The notes below the pieces were generated by a model, which saw only the letters and a list, made by a program, of their open reading frames with translations, ran no database searches and was not told the origin of the DNA. Both the position numbers and the translations under genes were made by a program. Of a stretch of 64,000 bases of DNA, positions 17,621 to 27,637 are shown piece after piece. Origin of the DNA: Nostoc paludosum FACHB-159. GTDB taxonomy: Bacteria > Cyanobacteriota > Cyanobacteriia > Cyanobacteriales > Nostocaceae. Each line of letters starts with the position of its first letter. The first letter of the stretch is position 1. Location of the stretch: NCBI RefSeq assembly GCF_014698835.1, contig NZ_JACJTU010000012.1:62001-126000 (forward strand). The letters run 5' to 3'.

Positions 17621-18274
17621 ATGGCACGAGTGCAACTTGTTTACCCTAAAATCCCAGATAGCAAAAATTGTCCTTGGGAGCGCTGTATAGCTTTTGAGAA
17701 ATATGATGGTACAAATCTCCACTGGGTTTGGGATTTGGAACTTGGGTGGTATGCTTTTGGTACGCGTCGCGATCGCTTTGACTTCGATGATATGGGGATT
17801 GCACAATTCAACAAAGCACATCCAGGTTTAGAAGAAGCTCTGGAGATTTTTAACAGAGATTTTGCCAATCCTTTAAAAAAAGTATTTCAAGAAAATTTAA
17901 ATTATCAATACCCGGAAATTACCGTCTTTACAGAGTTTTTGGGAACTAACTCCTTTGCCGGAACGCATCAAAAGGACGAACCCAAACAACTAATTCTCTT
18001 TGATGTACAAACTGATAAATGTATTATTGCTCCCGAACAATTTATTCAAGATTTTAGTCACCTAAATATTGCACGGGTTGTTTATCGTGGAAAATTAACA
18101 GGTCAATTTATTGAAGATGTTCGAGAAGGAAAATATGGTGTAGCTGAAGGTGTTATTTGTAAAGGATGCAGCAGCAACAGCAATAATGTATGGATGGTGA
18201 AAATTAAAACTTATACTTATATGAAGAAATTACAGCAAGCTTTCAAGGATGATTGGAAGACTTATTGGGAATAA
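17621..18274 (+). CDS. RNA ligase family protein (covalent nucleotidyltransferase core)
   Basis: A 217-residue protein with the ordered motifs of ATP-dependent RNA ligases: motif I FEKYDGTN (nucleophile Lys27), motif III-like TVFTEFLGTNSF, motif IV AEGVICKG, and motif V MVKIKTYTYMKKL. The size suits a stand-alone adenylyltransferase domain; no OB-fold or extra C-terminal domain is present. By family knowledge it would self-adenylate and seal RNA or nicked duplex ends; actual substrate is unknown. The start ATG 17621 gives a normal N-terminus. It is 48 bases after the GT2-TpsA-CHAT stop and may share its transcript. Confidence 0.8.
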   Translation: MARVQLVYPKIPDSKNCPWERCIAFEKYDGTNLHWVWDLELGWYAFGTRRDRFDFDDMGIAQFNKAHPGLEEALEIFNRDFANPLKKVFQENLNYQYPEITVFTEFLGTNSFAGTHQKDEPKQLILFDVQTDKCIIAPEQFIQDFSHLNIARVVYRGKLTGQFIEDVREGKYGVAEGVICKGCSSNSNNVWMVKIKTYTYMKKLQQAFKDDWKTYWE

Positions 18275-18391
18275 GGCAACAAATCTTGAGAGAATGTTTA
18301 AAAAGTCTTTTAATAATCCTATTTGAGTTGTGAAAAAAATTAGTGATGGCTGTTGAAAGTTAAGAGTCAACAGCCAACAGTCTACTAGTTA

Positions 18392-20155
18392 TTATGCAGC
18401 TATCTCCTGTATTTGCAGACAATTGTGCTTGAGTATGTCAGTGATTCTGTCGGCGGGAGCAGGGATACCAAAGTAATATCCCTGGCCTTCTTGACAACCA
18501 CGTTTTTTTAAATAGTCAAGCTGTTCTTGAGTTTCCACCCCTTCTGCCGTAATTTTCAACTGGAGGCTTTTAGCTAATGCAATGATGGCATCGGTGACTG
18601 CGGCGCTATCAGAATTTGATGTCACGTCTTGCACAAATGAGCGGTCAATTTTGAGCATGTTCACAGGAAAGCGCTTGAGATAGTTGAGAGAAGAATAACC
18701 AGTGCCGAAATCATCCAAAGCTAGCCATACTCCTAATTCTCGCAATTGTTTGAGGGTTTTCACAGACTGCTGAATATCAACTATCAAGGAGCTTTCTGTA
18801 ACTTCCAGTTCTAAATAAGATGGTTCTAGTCTCGTCTCCTCTAGTATTTCTTTGACAACTCCGACTAAATTTGATTGTTCAAATTGTCGAGCCGAAAGGT
18901 TCACTGACATCCTAATTGGGGGTAGTCCGGCAAGTTGCCAGTTTCGATTTTGGGCGCAGGCGGTTCGCAACACCCATTCACCAATAGGTACGATTAAACC
19001 GTTATGTTCGGCAATGGGAATAAACTTTACTGGAGAAACTAAACCTCTTGTAGGATGCTGCCAGCGTATTAGTGCTTCTACTGCTGTGACTTCCGTGGTG
19101 TGCAAATCAATCAGCGGTTGGTAATAAACTACGATTTCACCGCGTTCCAACGCTCCATACAATTCGTTTTCTAATGCTAGTCGTTCTTGTAACTGAGCGT
19201 TAATTTCTGGTGAATAGAACTGGTATTGGCTATATCCTTGTTGTTTTGCTTGATACAGTGCTATGTGAGCCTGTTGTAATAGTAGATCCACACTATTACG
19301 ATCGCCTAAGTCACTAATTGTAATACCTATGCTAACTGTAATATGAATTTGCTGGCTATCTATGAAGAACGGTTTAGACAGTATATTCTGTACGGTTTTT
19401 GTGAAACTAACCACTTTTTCAAAGGATAAAATATCCATCTGAGCGATGGCAAATTCATCTTGAGTTAAACGCGCCAAGATCTCTGTTTTACCCATACAGT
19501 TTGTCAAACGTTGGGCAACTGCTCTTAATAGGTGGTTAGATGTTTCATGCTCCAATCCATGACTGATACCAGTAAAATCATCAATGCTCAGAGAAAGAAC
19601 AGCAATCAATTGCTGGGGATTCTGAGATTGTGACACGTTTTGGTAAAGGCGATCGCTAAATAAATCCCGATTCGGTAACCCAGTCAGATTGTCATAATTG
19701 CTAATCTGGTGAATCAACTCATCTAATTTGTAAAGAGTTTGTGAAGTATCTGCCATCAGTGTGCCTGCCTCATCGCCAAATTCTGTGGGCAGTTCTGGTA
19801 ATTTTTTAGTTTGCAAGTAGTCTTGCAATGCCGCAGATGTGAGAATTACGGGGGCGAGTAGATAATGTAATGCAAAAAGGGTAGCCCCCGTTCCTGCTAG
19901 TGTGGCTAAAAGAGCATTCAGCAGTACTCGGATTGCTATTTCCCAAGGATAAGAGTTGGAAGTTACGATATTGAAGATTAAAGCCAAAAGTGGTACGTGA
20001 GTTCCCAAAAACGCCACTACCATGATTTTGGCAGTGTAACTTTTTTTGAGTAATCGTAATTGAGCTAGAAAAGAGTAAAGATAAAGTTTCTGATTCATCT
20101 GCATAAATGTTAGTTCAGGGTTAGGAGTTAGAAAATTGTTTAAGCTGCCACGCAT
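18392..20155 (-). CDS. Membrane GGDEF (degenerate)-EAL protein, probable c-di-GMP phosphodiesterase
   Basis: Up to 587 residues. Two hydrophobic segments near 43-63 and 75-100 place it in the inner membrane, followed by a HAMP-like linker. The diguanylate cyclase domain ([14 protein letters not shown]) has LTQDEF instead of GGDEF, so it should not make c-di-GMP. The EAL domain is intact: [61 protein letters not shown]. Likely activity is c-di-GMP hydrolysis, perhaps with GTP sensing by the dead GGDEF domain. Start is uncertain: ATG at 20155, 20104 or 20098, none with a clear Shine-Dalgarno; the later ones begin MQMNQK or MNQK. Confidence 0.88.
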   Translation of the reverse strand: MRGSLNNFLTPNPELTFMQMNQKLYLYSFLAQLRLLKKSYTAKIMVVAFLGTHVPLLALIFNIVTSNSYPWEIAIRVLLNALLATLAGTGATLFALHYLLAPVILTSAALQDYLQTKKLPELPTEFGDEAGTLMADTSQTLYKLDELIHQISNYDNLTGLPNRDLFSDRLYQNVSQSQNPQQLIAVLSLSIDDFTGISHGLEHETSNHLLRAVAQRLTNCMGKTEILARLTQDEFAIAQMDILSFEKVVSFTKTVQNILSKPFFIDSQQIHITVSIGITISDLGDRNSVDLLLQQAHIALYQAKQQGYSQYQFYSPEINAQLQERLALENELYGALERGEIVVYYQPLIDLHTTEVTAVEALIRWQHPTRGLVSPVKFIPIAEHNGLIVPIGEWVLRTACAQNRNWQLAGLPPIRMSVNLSARQFEQSNLVGVVKEILEETRLEPSYLELEVTESSLIVDIQQSVKTLKQLRELGVWLALDDFGTGYSSLNYLKRFPVNMLKIDRSFVQDVTSNSDSAAVTDAIIALAKSLQLKITAEGVETQEQLDYLKKRGCQEGQGYYFGIPAPADRITDILKHNCLQIQEIAA

Positions 20156-20888
20156 CTAAAGCAGCACATCTTTTGGTTGTTGACAGTTGACAGTTAACCG
20201 TCAGCAGCCAAGGAAATTTATCTGTAGCTGTGCAATTTAAAAGCGTAATAGCTTACTAGTAATTAAGGATTACGCGGCTATTGGTGTGTGGCCGTCGTCA
20301 GTTATTCACAGTTAAAATTGCAATCTTAAACTCGGTTTTTATGCTTTGCTGAGAGTTCATTGACAATGTGCTGTGTATGTGAGATTACTTTGCTTTATGT
20401 GTTCCTGTCATATATTGACACTACTTTTCAACTAATTAAAATAGTTTGTTTCCGTCTTCATAGAAAAACTAACTAGCTATAAAATTGGTTATAAGTACTT
20501 GCTTTGTGAGTTTTTACTAGTAGTAATAAATTTGGGTTTAATGAAGGTTTAAAAAAGTCCGGTCATGGAAAAACCCAACAAGGGAAGAAACGGAAAAACA
20601 ACGTTCCACAACAGCCAGACGAATTGGGACAAGTTGTTCTTATATAGCAATCCTATTTGAGTTATGAAATTATTAGTGGAGGCAGGCAATAGGCAACTTG
20701 TACTGAGCTAAGTCGAAGTATAGGCAACAAATTTTTTCAAGAATGATTTAGGATTGCTATATCAAGTTCGCTTAATTACTTTTGATATGACAGGTAGATA
20801 GGGGGTTTTCCCCATGAGCAAGTCGCTTGCTTGGATTTAGTGGATCTAGAACATTTTGCTACTCAAAAAAAGACTTTTAAAATATCCT
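20156..20888. other. Intergenic region between the EAL gene and ureG
   Basis: No supported gene. It has GACAGTTGACAGTTAA-type short repeats near 20178, and a text 'tcctatttgagtt' near 20651 that recurs at 18317. The 45-bp repeat at 20683-20727 matches 2706-2750 in inverse. A lysine-rich short frame over 20555-20640 might be a decayed gene end, but I cannot assign it. Confidence 0.5.
20683..20727. repeat. Dispersed 45-bp repeat, copy 2
   Basis: Exact reverse complement of 2706-2750, beginning CAGGCAATAGGCAACTTG and ending GTATAGGCAA. Confidence 0.9.
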
Positions 20889-21491
20889 CTAACAAATATT
20901 TGTGCAGACAAAGTTAATGACATCTGCAAGCCCTAATTGAGTTTTCAAATTAGTAAAGATAAAAGGTTTATCGCCGCGCATTTTTTTAGTATCTCGTTCC
21001 ATAACACTTAAATTTGCACCGACATAAGGTGCAAGGTCAATTTTATTAATCACCAATAAATCAGATTTAGTAATGCCAGGGCCACCCTTGCGGGGAATTT
21101 TATCACCAGCGGCAACATCGATGACATAAATTGTTAAATCCACTAATTCTGGACTAAAGGTAGCAGCTAAATTATCACCGCCACTTTCTAAAAATACTAA
21201 ATCTAAATCGGTAAAACGTTCCTCTAATTGTTCAATTGCTGCTAAATTCATGGAAGCATCTTCACGAATGGCAGTATGAGGACAACCTCCAGTCTCTACA
21301 CCCAAAATGCGATCGCTTGCTAAAGCCTGAGAACGCACTAAAAATTGAGCGTCTTCCTGAGTATAAATATCATTTGTCACCACTGCAATCTGATACTGCT
21401 CGCGCAACCTCTTGCACAAAGCATCCACCAAAGCTGTCTTCCCCGAACCAACCGGGCCAGCAACACCTACTCTAAATGCGTTTTTAGTCAT
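20889..21491 (-). CDS. ureG: Urease accessory GTPase UreG
   Basis: A 200-residue SIMIBI-class GTPase that supplies energy and nickel delivery for urease maturation. Visible are the P-loop [13 protein letters not shown] near the N-terminus, the metal-binding [15 protein letters not shown] (Cys-Pro-His), [19 protein letters not shown], and the G4-like motif [10 protein letters not shown]. Length is standard. It is third in a ureE-ureF-ureG run on the minus strand, 97 bases after ureF. The ATG at 21491 lies inside a heptamer array, and no Shine-Dalgarno is visible. Confidence 0.96.
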   Translation of the reverse strand: MTKNAFRVGVAGPVGSGKTALVDALCKRLREQYQIAVVTNDIYTQEDAQFLVRSQALASDRILGVETGGCPHTAIREDASMNLAAIEQLEERFTDLDLVFLESGGDNLAATFSPELVDLTIYVIDVAAGDKIPRKGGPGITKSDLLVINKIDLAPYVGANLSVMERDTKKMRGDKPFIFTNLKTQLGLADVINFVCTNIC

Positions 21492-21532
21492 TAGTCATTA
21501 GTCATTAGTTATTAGTTATTAGCCATTAGTCA
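21484..21532. repeat. Seven TTAGTCA-type heptamers overlapping the ureG start codon
   Basis: On the plus strand, units TTAGTCA x3, TTAGTTA x2, TTAGCCA and TTAGTCA run without gaps. On the ureG strand this is a series of ATGACTA units, and the ureG initiator ATG is part of it. Confidence 0.9.
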
Positions 21533-21588
21533 TTGGGCATTGGTTTATTCTCCGCGTCCCCGCGTCTCCCTCACCTCCCCATGCCCAT

Positions 21589-22281
21589 TTAACTTCTAAA
21601 TAATCTTGTATACTGCGTTTGATGCTGCATACTCGCAAGAGATAAACCCCAACTCCAACAGCTGAGTTGTTCATCTTCCAACGCTAGAATTTCCAATGCC
21701 ATATTACTAATTAATGGTTGCAATTCTAGTAATAACTGCTGTCCTGCTGTTTGCCCCAAAGGAATAAGTTTGACGCCAGCTGTAATCAAATTACTTGCCC
21801 AACTGTGCAGATATGCTAATAATCCAGCTTTGATGTTAATTTGCCAATGGGCAAGGGCGATGCCAAAAGCGATCGCATAATTGCAAGGATTACCTACACT
21901 ATTTGTTATATGTATAATCTCAGGTTCTAGTTTACCAAGTAATTGGATGAGCGATCGCCCCATTTGCCAGCTAGAGGCGCGTAGTTCTTCTGTTTCTCTG
22001 GCAGCGGATAACCACTGGTTCCACGAGCATAAAGACTCAACATCACCCATTTTTGCAGATTTCTCAGCTCGTACCATTACCGCCGCTTCTAACCGAATTG
22101 CCCCATAAATTAATTGTGCTTCTAGCCAATGTTTAAGATGTGCCTGGTTGGCGATCGTAGCATTTTCTACTAATGTTTCCAAGCCTTCAGAATAACTATA
22201 TGCTCCTACAGGCAAAGCAGGACTAGCTAACTGTAAAATATTTAAAAAATGACTATCAGTGAGCATGATGGTGTTGTCCAT
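21589..22281 (-). CDS. ureF: Urease accessory protein UreF
   Basis: A 225-230 residue helical protein that acts with UreG and UreD/H on apo-urease. Family motifs include [20 protein letters not shown] near the N-terminus, [15 protein letters not shown], and the C-terminal [16 protein letters not shown]. The longest start (22281) gives [12 protein letters not shown]; the internal ATG at 22266 (MLTDSHF) is more usual for UreF and reduces the overlap with ureE to 11 bases. The overlap indicates translational coupling with ureE. Confidence 0.95.
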   Translation of the reverse strand: MDNTIMLTDSHFLNILQLASPALPVGAYSYSEGLETLVENATIANQAHLKHWLEAQLIYGAIRLEAAVMVRAEKSAKMGDVESLCSWNQWLSAARETEELRASSWQMGRSLIQLLGKLEPEIIHITNSVGNPCNYAIAFGIALAHWQINIKAGLLAYLHSWASNLITAGVKLIPLGQTAGQQLLLELQPLISNMALEILALEDEQLSCWSWGLSLASMQHQTQYTRLFRS

Positions 22282-22702
22282 AAGCTCCCAATTCTGGCTG
22301 AAACGGTAAAATTTCTTCTTTAACTTCTAATCCCAGTTGTTCCAACATGGCGCGTAAAACTGAATCTGAAGACAAGCGTAAATAAGTAGGGCTAATTTCT
22401 ACAGGTACATGGCGATTTCCTAAATGATACGCGGCCCTGAGTAATAAAAGTGGTGTTTCGGCAAAGGCAGTCATCACTAGTTCTGGTTTAGCATTAATTC
22501 TAATTAAACTGTTAGCCGCTTCATCCTGGAGAATATCACCATCGTGTAAGACAGTTCCTCTCGGTAAATGTAAAAATATAACTTTCCCATCTTCTGTTTC
22601 AAAGCGATGACGACTGCGGGTACGTTCTTCTGCTGTTAACGCCAGAGTGAAATTGACTGCTGTACCGTAATTGGGTGGCTTGATTTGGGTAAATGTCAGC
22701 AT
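22256..22702 (-). CDS. ureE: Urease accessory nickel-binding protein UreE
   Basis: A 148-residue nickel chaperone. It shows the N-terminal [17 protein letters not shown], the middle DGDILQDEA, and the metal-site region [12 protein letters not shown]. The tail [10 protein letters not shown] is a short His cluster that binds nickel in this family. It leads ureE-ureF-ureG and its 3' end overlaps ureF. The structural genes ureA, ureB and ureC and ureD are not in the window. A perfect 14-bp palindrome GTCCACCTGTGGAC at 22809-22822 lies about 107 bases before the start. Confidence 0.95.
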   Translation of the reverse strand: MLTFTQIKPPNYGTAVNFTLALTAEERTRSRHRFETEDGKVIFLHLPRGTVLHDGDILQDEAANSLIRINAKPELVMTAFAETPLLLLRAAYHLGNRHVPVEISPTYLRLSSDSVLRAMLEQLGLEVKEEILPFQPELGAYGQHHHAH

Positions 22703-23170
22703 AAGAGTTTCGCCCGATCTAAAACCATCAACTCATTATCTTAAGCTATTGGACTCCTTTTTGATAGCTCTAATACATTCACTGGTTTAGTAGGGAGTAA
22801 TATTACTTGTCCACCTGTGGACGATAAACTACTGAATACTTACTTTTCATACTTTATGCACTCTGGTTTTTTGAAGCCTCCTCTCCAATAGAGTGCGAAT
22901 AAATTATTGAAACAGGGGCAAAAAAATTGATGATTAACCAATTTTTCTGTCCTTGCTTCTTTTTCCTGCTTAAGAACTTCTTGCCTCAACAGATAACTTC
23001 GTTAACCCAACCGTATTACCTCATATCTTGGGCATTTTATTTCAAGGTCGTAAAAGTAGAATAAATTTGTGTTAGATATAGATATTTTTGGGGAATTATC
23101 TTAACTAAGGCAACAATTTATATGGCTTTCAATAAGTTGCCCGCCGTATCAACACCCTAGCTTCTACCTT
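22703..23170. promoter_or_regulatory. Divergent intergenic region between ureE and the hybrid kinase gene
   Basis: Should carry promoters for both directions. The only striking element is the palindrome GTCCACCTGTGGAC at 22809-22822, a possible dimer binding site. I looked for GTA-N8-TAC (NtcA) and found only GTAATATTAC, whose spacing is wrong. Confidence 0.4.
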
Positions 23171-25930
23171 ATGAAAACCCGTTCCTCATCCAGGAAATGC
23201 TGGGCATTGCCATTGCAGCTTGTTCTCATTGTTCCCTTCGTTGTGCAGGTGTTTGGTGCAGTGGGTCTGGTAGGATACTTGTCGTTTAAAAATGGTGAGA
23301 AGGCTGTTGAGGATCTGTCAAAGCAGTTGATGAAGCGAACAAGTAGTCAGGTAAACCACCACTTAGATGCTTACTTGTCAATTCCGCATAAAGTCATCCA
23401 GATTAATGCTAATGCAATTCGGATGGGATTACTAGATGTGCGCGATCGCAAAACAGTTGGCAAATTCTTCTGGTATCAAATGCAAGCTTATGATTTGACC
23501 TACATCAGTTTGAATCTACCAACTGGGGAAGGAGGTGGAGCCGGTCGCTATGATGGCAAAACGGTTACTATCGACGAGAACACCATTAAAATACCAAGCT
23601 TGCCGAAAAACTCCAAAACTTATTTGACAGATAACGATGGCAATCGTACTCAACTGTTGTCAACTGCTACATGGGATACGCTGAATGAGCCTAATTATAC
23701 GGAACCTGCCAAAGCTGGGAAACCCATCTGGACAAGGATCTACACCTACTATGACCCTGCCTATCCTCCCTATATTGCAGCATCGGCAGGTAGCCCAGTT
23801 TACGATGCCAGCAAAAAGCTGATTGCCGTGGTGGGGGTTGACATTCATCTATTGAAACTGAGCGAATTTTTGCGAACATTAGATATCAGTCGCTCTGGGC
23901 AACTATTTATTGTAGAACGTGACGGGATGTTGGTTGCTAATTCTTGTCCAGAGCAACCTTTTACTGTCAACAAAAACGAAATTCAACGCCTTAAAGCAAC
24001 AGAGAGTCCTAATCCAGTTGTCCAAGGAATTGCTAAACAGCTTCAGCAAATAATTCCCAATCTTCACACAATCACTAATACTCAAAAACTGCAAGTCAAT
24101 GTTCAAGGAGAAGCCTATTCTGTAAATATTGCGCCTTGGCGAGACTCTTATGGCTTGGATTGGCTAGTTGTGACTAGCATCCCGCACAATGCCTTTATGT
24201 CCCAAATTAATGCTAATACCCAGATTACTGTTCTGCTTTGTTTTGGGGCGCTGATAGTTGCAACAGCGAGTGGTATTTTTACCGGACGCTGGATTTCACA
24301 TCCTGTCATGCGCCTGAAGCAGGCAAGCCAGGCAATGGCATCGGGCAATTTAGACCAAACAGTTACAGAAGGCAACATTCAGGAACTCAACGTTCTTGCC
24401 CATTCCTTTAACCACATGGCAGCGCAACTACGAGAATCATTCACTGCCTTAGAACGTAGTAATACCGACTTAGAGCAGCGGATCTTAGAACGCACTGCTG
24501 AGTTTCAACAAGCAAAGGAAGCAGCTGTTGCTGCTAACCGCTCGAAAACCGAATTTCTCGCCAATATGAATCATGAACTGCGGACTCCACTCAATGGCAT
24601 TCTCGGCTATACTCAAATTCTTCAGCGCGACCCTGCTACTACTTCTAAACAGATGAAGGGGTTAGGGGTTATTCATCAATGCGCTTTGCATCTGTTAACA
24701 CTCATTAATGACATTTTGGATTTGTCGAAGCTAGAAGTTCAAAAGATGGAACTTTATCCCCAGGACTTCCACTTGGCAAATTTCTTAAATTCCACTGTCG
24801 ATATTTGCCGCATTAAGTCTGAGCAAAAAGGCGTGGAGTTTCGTTACCAGCCTGCGGCTATTCTACCTACTGCCGTCTATGCTGATGACAAACGACTGCG
24901 ACAAGTTTTATTGAATTTGCTTAGTAATGCCGTTAAGTTTACTGACGCTGGTAGTGTTACTTTTCGCGTCGAACCAGTCGATGAGCCAACCGAATCCGAA
25001 CTTACACGGCGAATTCGCTTCCAAATTAAAGATACAGGCATTGGCATTCGTGAAGACAAACTTGCAACAATTTTTCTACCCTTTGAGCAAGCTGGGAAAC
25101 GAGAACGGAACATTGAAGGTACTGGGCTGGGCTTGGCCATCAGCCAACAGATTATCGAGAAAATGGGCAGTACGATCCAAGTTCAGAGTATACTCGGTCA
25201 AGGGAGCTGCTTCTGGTTTGAACTAGACTTGCCCTTAGCTTTAAACTGCCCAGTAAATAACTTCTCCCATCAAAAAGTTATTGGTTATCAAGGCGAACGA
25301 CGGAAAATTTTGGTGATCGACGATCGCCCAGAAAACCGCATGGTTGTAGTGAATATGCTTCAACCTTTGGGTTTTCAACTAACAGAAGCGAACAATGGAC
25401 AAGCGGGGTTAGACAAATCTATGCAAATTTGTCCTGACTTGATTATTACAGATGTACATATGTCAGTGATGGATGGTTTGGAAATGACTCAGCGTCTGCG
25501 TCAACTGCCTCAATTTGCCAATACTCCAATTATCGCTTCTCCCGCCACTCTGTCTCAAGTAGATAAGCAGGCAAGCTTGGATGCTGGATGCAATAGCTTT
25601 TTTCCAAAACCGATTGAGTTCAATGGGCTAATTGCCGAATTAGACAGACTGTTGCAGTTGCAATGGCTTTACGAAACTGTATCAGAACCGAATCAAGCAA
25701 TTACCACTTCTGATGAAGAAGCTGATTTAGTATTGCCTCCAGCAACAGAACTGGTTGCTTTATATACTGCTATTCAAGGTGGACTGATGAGTAATGTGCA
25801 ACACGAAGCCCACCGAATCAAGAAATTAGCTCCAGAATATACTAATTTTGCTAATCGCGTATTGGAACTGTGCCAAAGTTTTGACGATGAAGCTATTCTA
25901 AGTTTGCTTGAAAAACGATGTAATAATTGA
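23171..25930 (+). CDS. Hybrid sensor histidine kinase (Cache-HAMP-HisKA-HATPase-REC)
   Basis: A 919-residue inner-membrane kinase. The first TM is at about 15-38 and the second near 350-373; between them is a roughly 310-residue extracytoplasmic region of dCache type (LIAVVGVDIHLLKLSEFL, GQLFIVERDGMLVANS). HAMP (GRWISHPVMRLKQASQAMA) and a coiled coil lead into HisKA with His468 in NMNHELRTPLNGILGY. The ATPase shows NLLSNAVKFTD, DTGIGI and GTGLGLAIS. A receiver follows with phospho-acceptor Asp761 in LIITDVHMS. The last 100 residues are helical and could be a vestigial HPt, but no HPt histidine motif is clear. The REC-kinase gene starts 40 bases downstream and is probably its partner. Confidence 0.93.
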   Translation: MKTRSSSRKCWALPLQLVLIVPFVVQVFGAVGLVGYLSFKNGEKAVEDLSKQLMKRTSSQVNHHLDAYLSIPHKVIQINANAIRMGLLDVRDRKTVGKFFWYQMQAYDLTYISLNLPTGEGGGAGRYDGKTVTIDENTIKIPSLPKNSKTYLTDNDGNRTQLLSTATWDTLNEPNYTEPAKAGKPIWTRIYTYYDPAYPPYIAASAGSPVYDASKKLIAVVGVDIHLLKLSEFLRTLDISRSGQLFIVERDGMLVANSCPEQPFTVNKNEIQRLKATESPNPVVQGIAKQLQQIIPNLHTITNTQKLQVNVQGEAYSVNIAPWRDSYGLDWLVVTSIPHNAFMSQINANTQITVLLCFGALIVATASGIFTGRWISHPVMRLKQASQAMASGNLDQTVTEGNIQELNVLAHSFNHMAAQLRESFTALERSNTDLEQRILERTAEFQQAKEAAVAANRSKTEFLANMNHELRTPLNGILGYTQILQRDPATTSKQMKGLGVIHQCALHLLTLINDILDLSKLEVQKMELYPQDFHLANFLNSTVDICRIKSEQKGVEFRYQPAAILPTAVYADDKRLRQVLLNLLSNAVKFTDAGSVTFRVEPVDEPTESELTRRIRFQIKDTGIGIREDKLATIFLPFEQAGKRERNIEGTGLGLAISQQIIEKMGSTIQVQSILGQGSCFWFELDLPLALNCPVNNFSHQKVIGYQGERRKILVIDDRPENRMVVVNMLQPLGFQLTEANNGQAGLDKSMQICPDLIITDVHMSVMDGLEMTQRLRQLPQFANTPIIASPATLSQVDKQASLDAGCNSFFPKPIEFNGLIAELDRLLQLQWLYETVSEPNQAITTSDEEADLVLPPATELVALYTAIQGGLMSNVQHEAHRIKKLAPEYTNFANRVLELCQSFDDEAILSLLEKRCNN

Positions 25931-25970
25931 AACTATAAATCAACTCAGTATTAATTTTAGGTATGTGATT

Positions 25971-27245
25971 ATGTCTGTTGATTGCTCCTCTCAAGAAGAC
26001 ACAATTTTAGTGGTAGATGACACCCCAACAAATCTGCAAGTGCTGTTTGATTTGCTGAGTGAGCATGGTTATCGAGTGGCGATCGCTAAAAATGGAGAAA
26101 CTGCTCTACAACGTTTGCAAATTGCTCAACCGAATTTGATTTTATTGGATGTGATGATGCCTGGAATTGATGGCTTTGAAACTTGTCAAAAACTCAAAGC
26201 CAATCCTGATACTTGCGAGATTCCAGTGATTTTTATGACTGCTCTTTCGGAATCAGTAGATAAAATCAAAGGCTTAAGCTTGGGTGCAGTCGATTACATC
26301 ACTAAACCAATTCAGCATGAAGAAGTATTAGCACGTATCCGGGTACATTTGCAGCTACGAAATGCGACGCGTGTTATGGAACAGCGTACTCATGAACTTA
26401 ACCAAGCATTAGAAAACCTCAAGCAAGCCCAGTTGCATTTGGTACAAGGAGAGAAAATGTCGGCTCTCGGACAGATGGTGGCGGGGATTGCCCATGAAAT
26501 CAACAATCCCGTAAACTTTATACACGGTAATCTCAGGCATGTCAAAGAATATACGCAAGACTTACTGGGATTTATTCAACTCTACCAGAAGCATTATCCC
26601 AACCCAGTAGATGAAATTCAAGAGCGAGCAGAAGCTCTAGAGCTAGAATTTTTGGAACATGATTTGCTGAAGATGTTGGGTTCGATGGAAATGGGTACTG
26701 AGCGCATTCGTCACCTGGTTCTCTCACTCCGCAACTTCTCCCGGTTAGATGAAGCCGAAATTCAAGCTGTCGATCTTCATGCAGGCATCGACAGTACCCT
26801 TGTAATTTTGCAACATCGGCTTAAAGCTAAACCTGATTTTCCTACTATTAGAGTGAGCAAAAACTATGAACAGATACCCTTAGTTGAATGCTATCCTAGT
26901 CAACTTAACCAAGTCTTCATGAATATTTTGAGTAATGCAATTGATGCCTTAGAAGAGTCTGCCATTACCTTACCGACTATCAATATCCGTACTTGGGTAA
27001 CTGATACTAACTGGGTCACAGTTAGTATCGCTGATAATGGAGTTGGCATGGATGAATCTGTTCGATCTCAGATCTTCAACCCCTTTTTTACTACCAAAGC
27101 TATTGGCAAAGGAACTGGACTGGGTTTATCTATTAGCTATCAGATTGTCACCGATAAACATGGTGGCAAGATTCAATGTTATTCTACTGCGGGGCAAGGA
27201 ACTGAGTTTTTTATCCAAATTCCAGTACAGCATACTATGGCATAG
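25971..27245 (+). CDS. Response regulator receiver fused to a histidine kinase
   Basis: A 424-residue cytosolic protein. The receiver (TILVVDDTPTNLQVLFDLL, Asp60 in LILLDVMMPG, Lys in YITKPI) is followed by a coiled coil and a kinase core with His175 in VAGIAHEINNPVNF. The core continues with NILSNAIDALEE, ADNGVGM and GKGTGLGLSIS. The frame extends upstream to 25908, but the ATG at 25971 aligns with receiver-domain starts and lies just past the hybrid kinase stop. It likely receives phosphate from the upstream hybrid kinase and relays it onward. Its kinase subtype closely resembles the tail of the giant kinase at 31579. Confidence 0.92.
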   Translation: MSVDCSSQEDTILVVDDTPTNLQVLFDLLSEHGYRVAIAKNGETALQRLQIAQPNLILLDVMMPGIDGFETCQKLKANPDTCEIPVIFMTALSESVDKIKGLSLGAVDYITKPIQHEEVLARIRVHLQLRNATRVMEQRTHELNQALENLKQAQLHLVQGEKMSALGQMVAGIAHEINNPVNFIHGNLRHVKEYTQDLLGFIQLYQKHYPNPVDEIQERAEALELEFLEHDLLKMLGSMEMGTERIRHLVLSLRNFSRLDEAEIQAVDLHAGIDSTLVILQHRLKAKPDFPTIRVSKNYEQIPLVECYPSQLNQVFMNILSNAIDALEESAITLPTINIRTWVTDTNWVTVSIADNGVGMDESVRSQIFNPFFTTKAIGKGTGLGLSISYQIVTDKHGGKIQCYSTAGQGTEFFIQIPVQHTMA

Positions 27246-27637
27246 TGAAAATCTAGCAACAGCATCTAGCTTATTAGTTGGCTCGATTGACAGTAGAGAT
27301 AGCACAAATAGCGCGAAACTTTTGTGATGGAAAAGCCTCATCAAAGAAAGCTGTCTCATACGCCTAAATTTCTCGCAATCAGCAAGAGTTAATGACATGA
27401 TTTTTAGCTCTATTGAGAATACGCTTTGCTTATTGACATGATGTGGTCGCCCTGGAAAACCACCTGCTTTCCCCCTGCTCCCTGTCCCCCTGTCTTAAAA
27501 ACGATGGGATATTTATTTAGAAGTCCCTAACTGGCTTTATTTTAGATATTTGAATTTCCTTTCCGATTTCTATTACTAATTAAGATGCGTTCGCCCTGAC
27601 TGTGATATACCCTATCTCCATAAAAATTAAAGGTCGA
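27246..27637. other. Intergenic region between convergent kinase and deaminase genes
   Basis: No gene supported. A minus-strand frame reaching from 27398 into the kinase gene is mainly a shadow. CCCCCTGCTCCCTGTCCCCC at 27473-27492 is a dispersed C-rich repeat type. Confidence 0.45.

Noticed and set aside
22788..22806. NtcA site upstream of ureE
   Set aside because: GTAATATTAC has spacing 4, not 8; no GTA-N8-TAC with a suitable -10 was seen.
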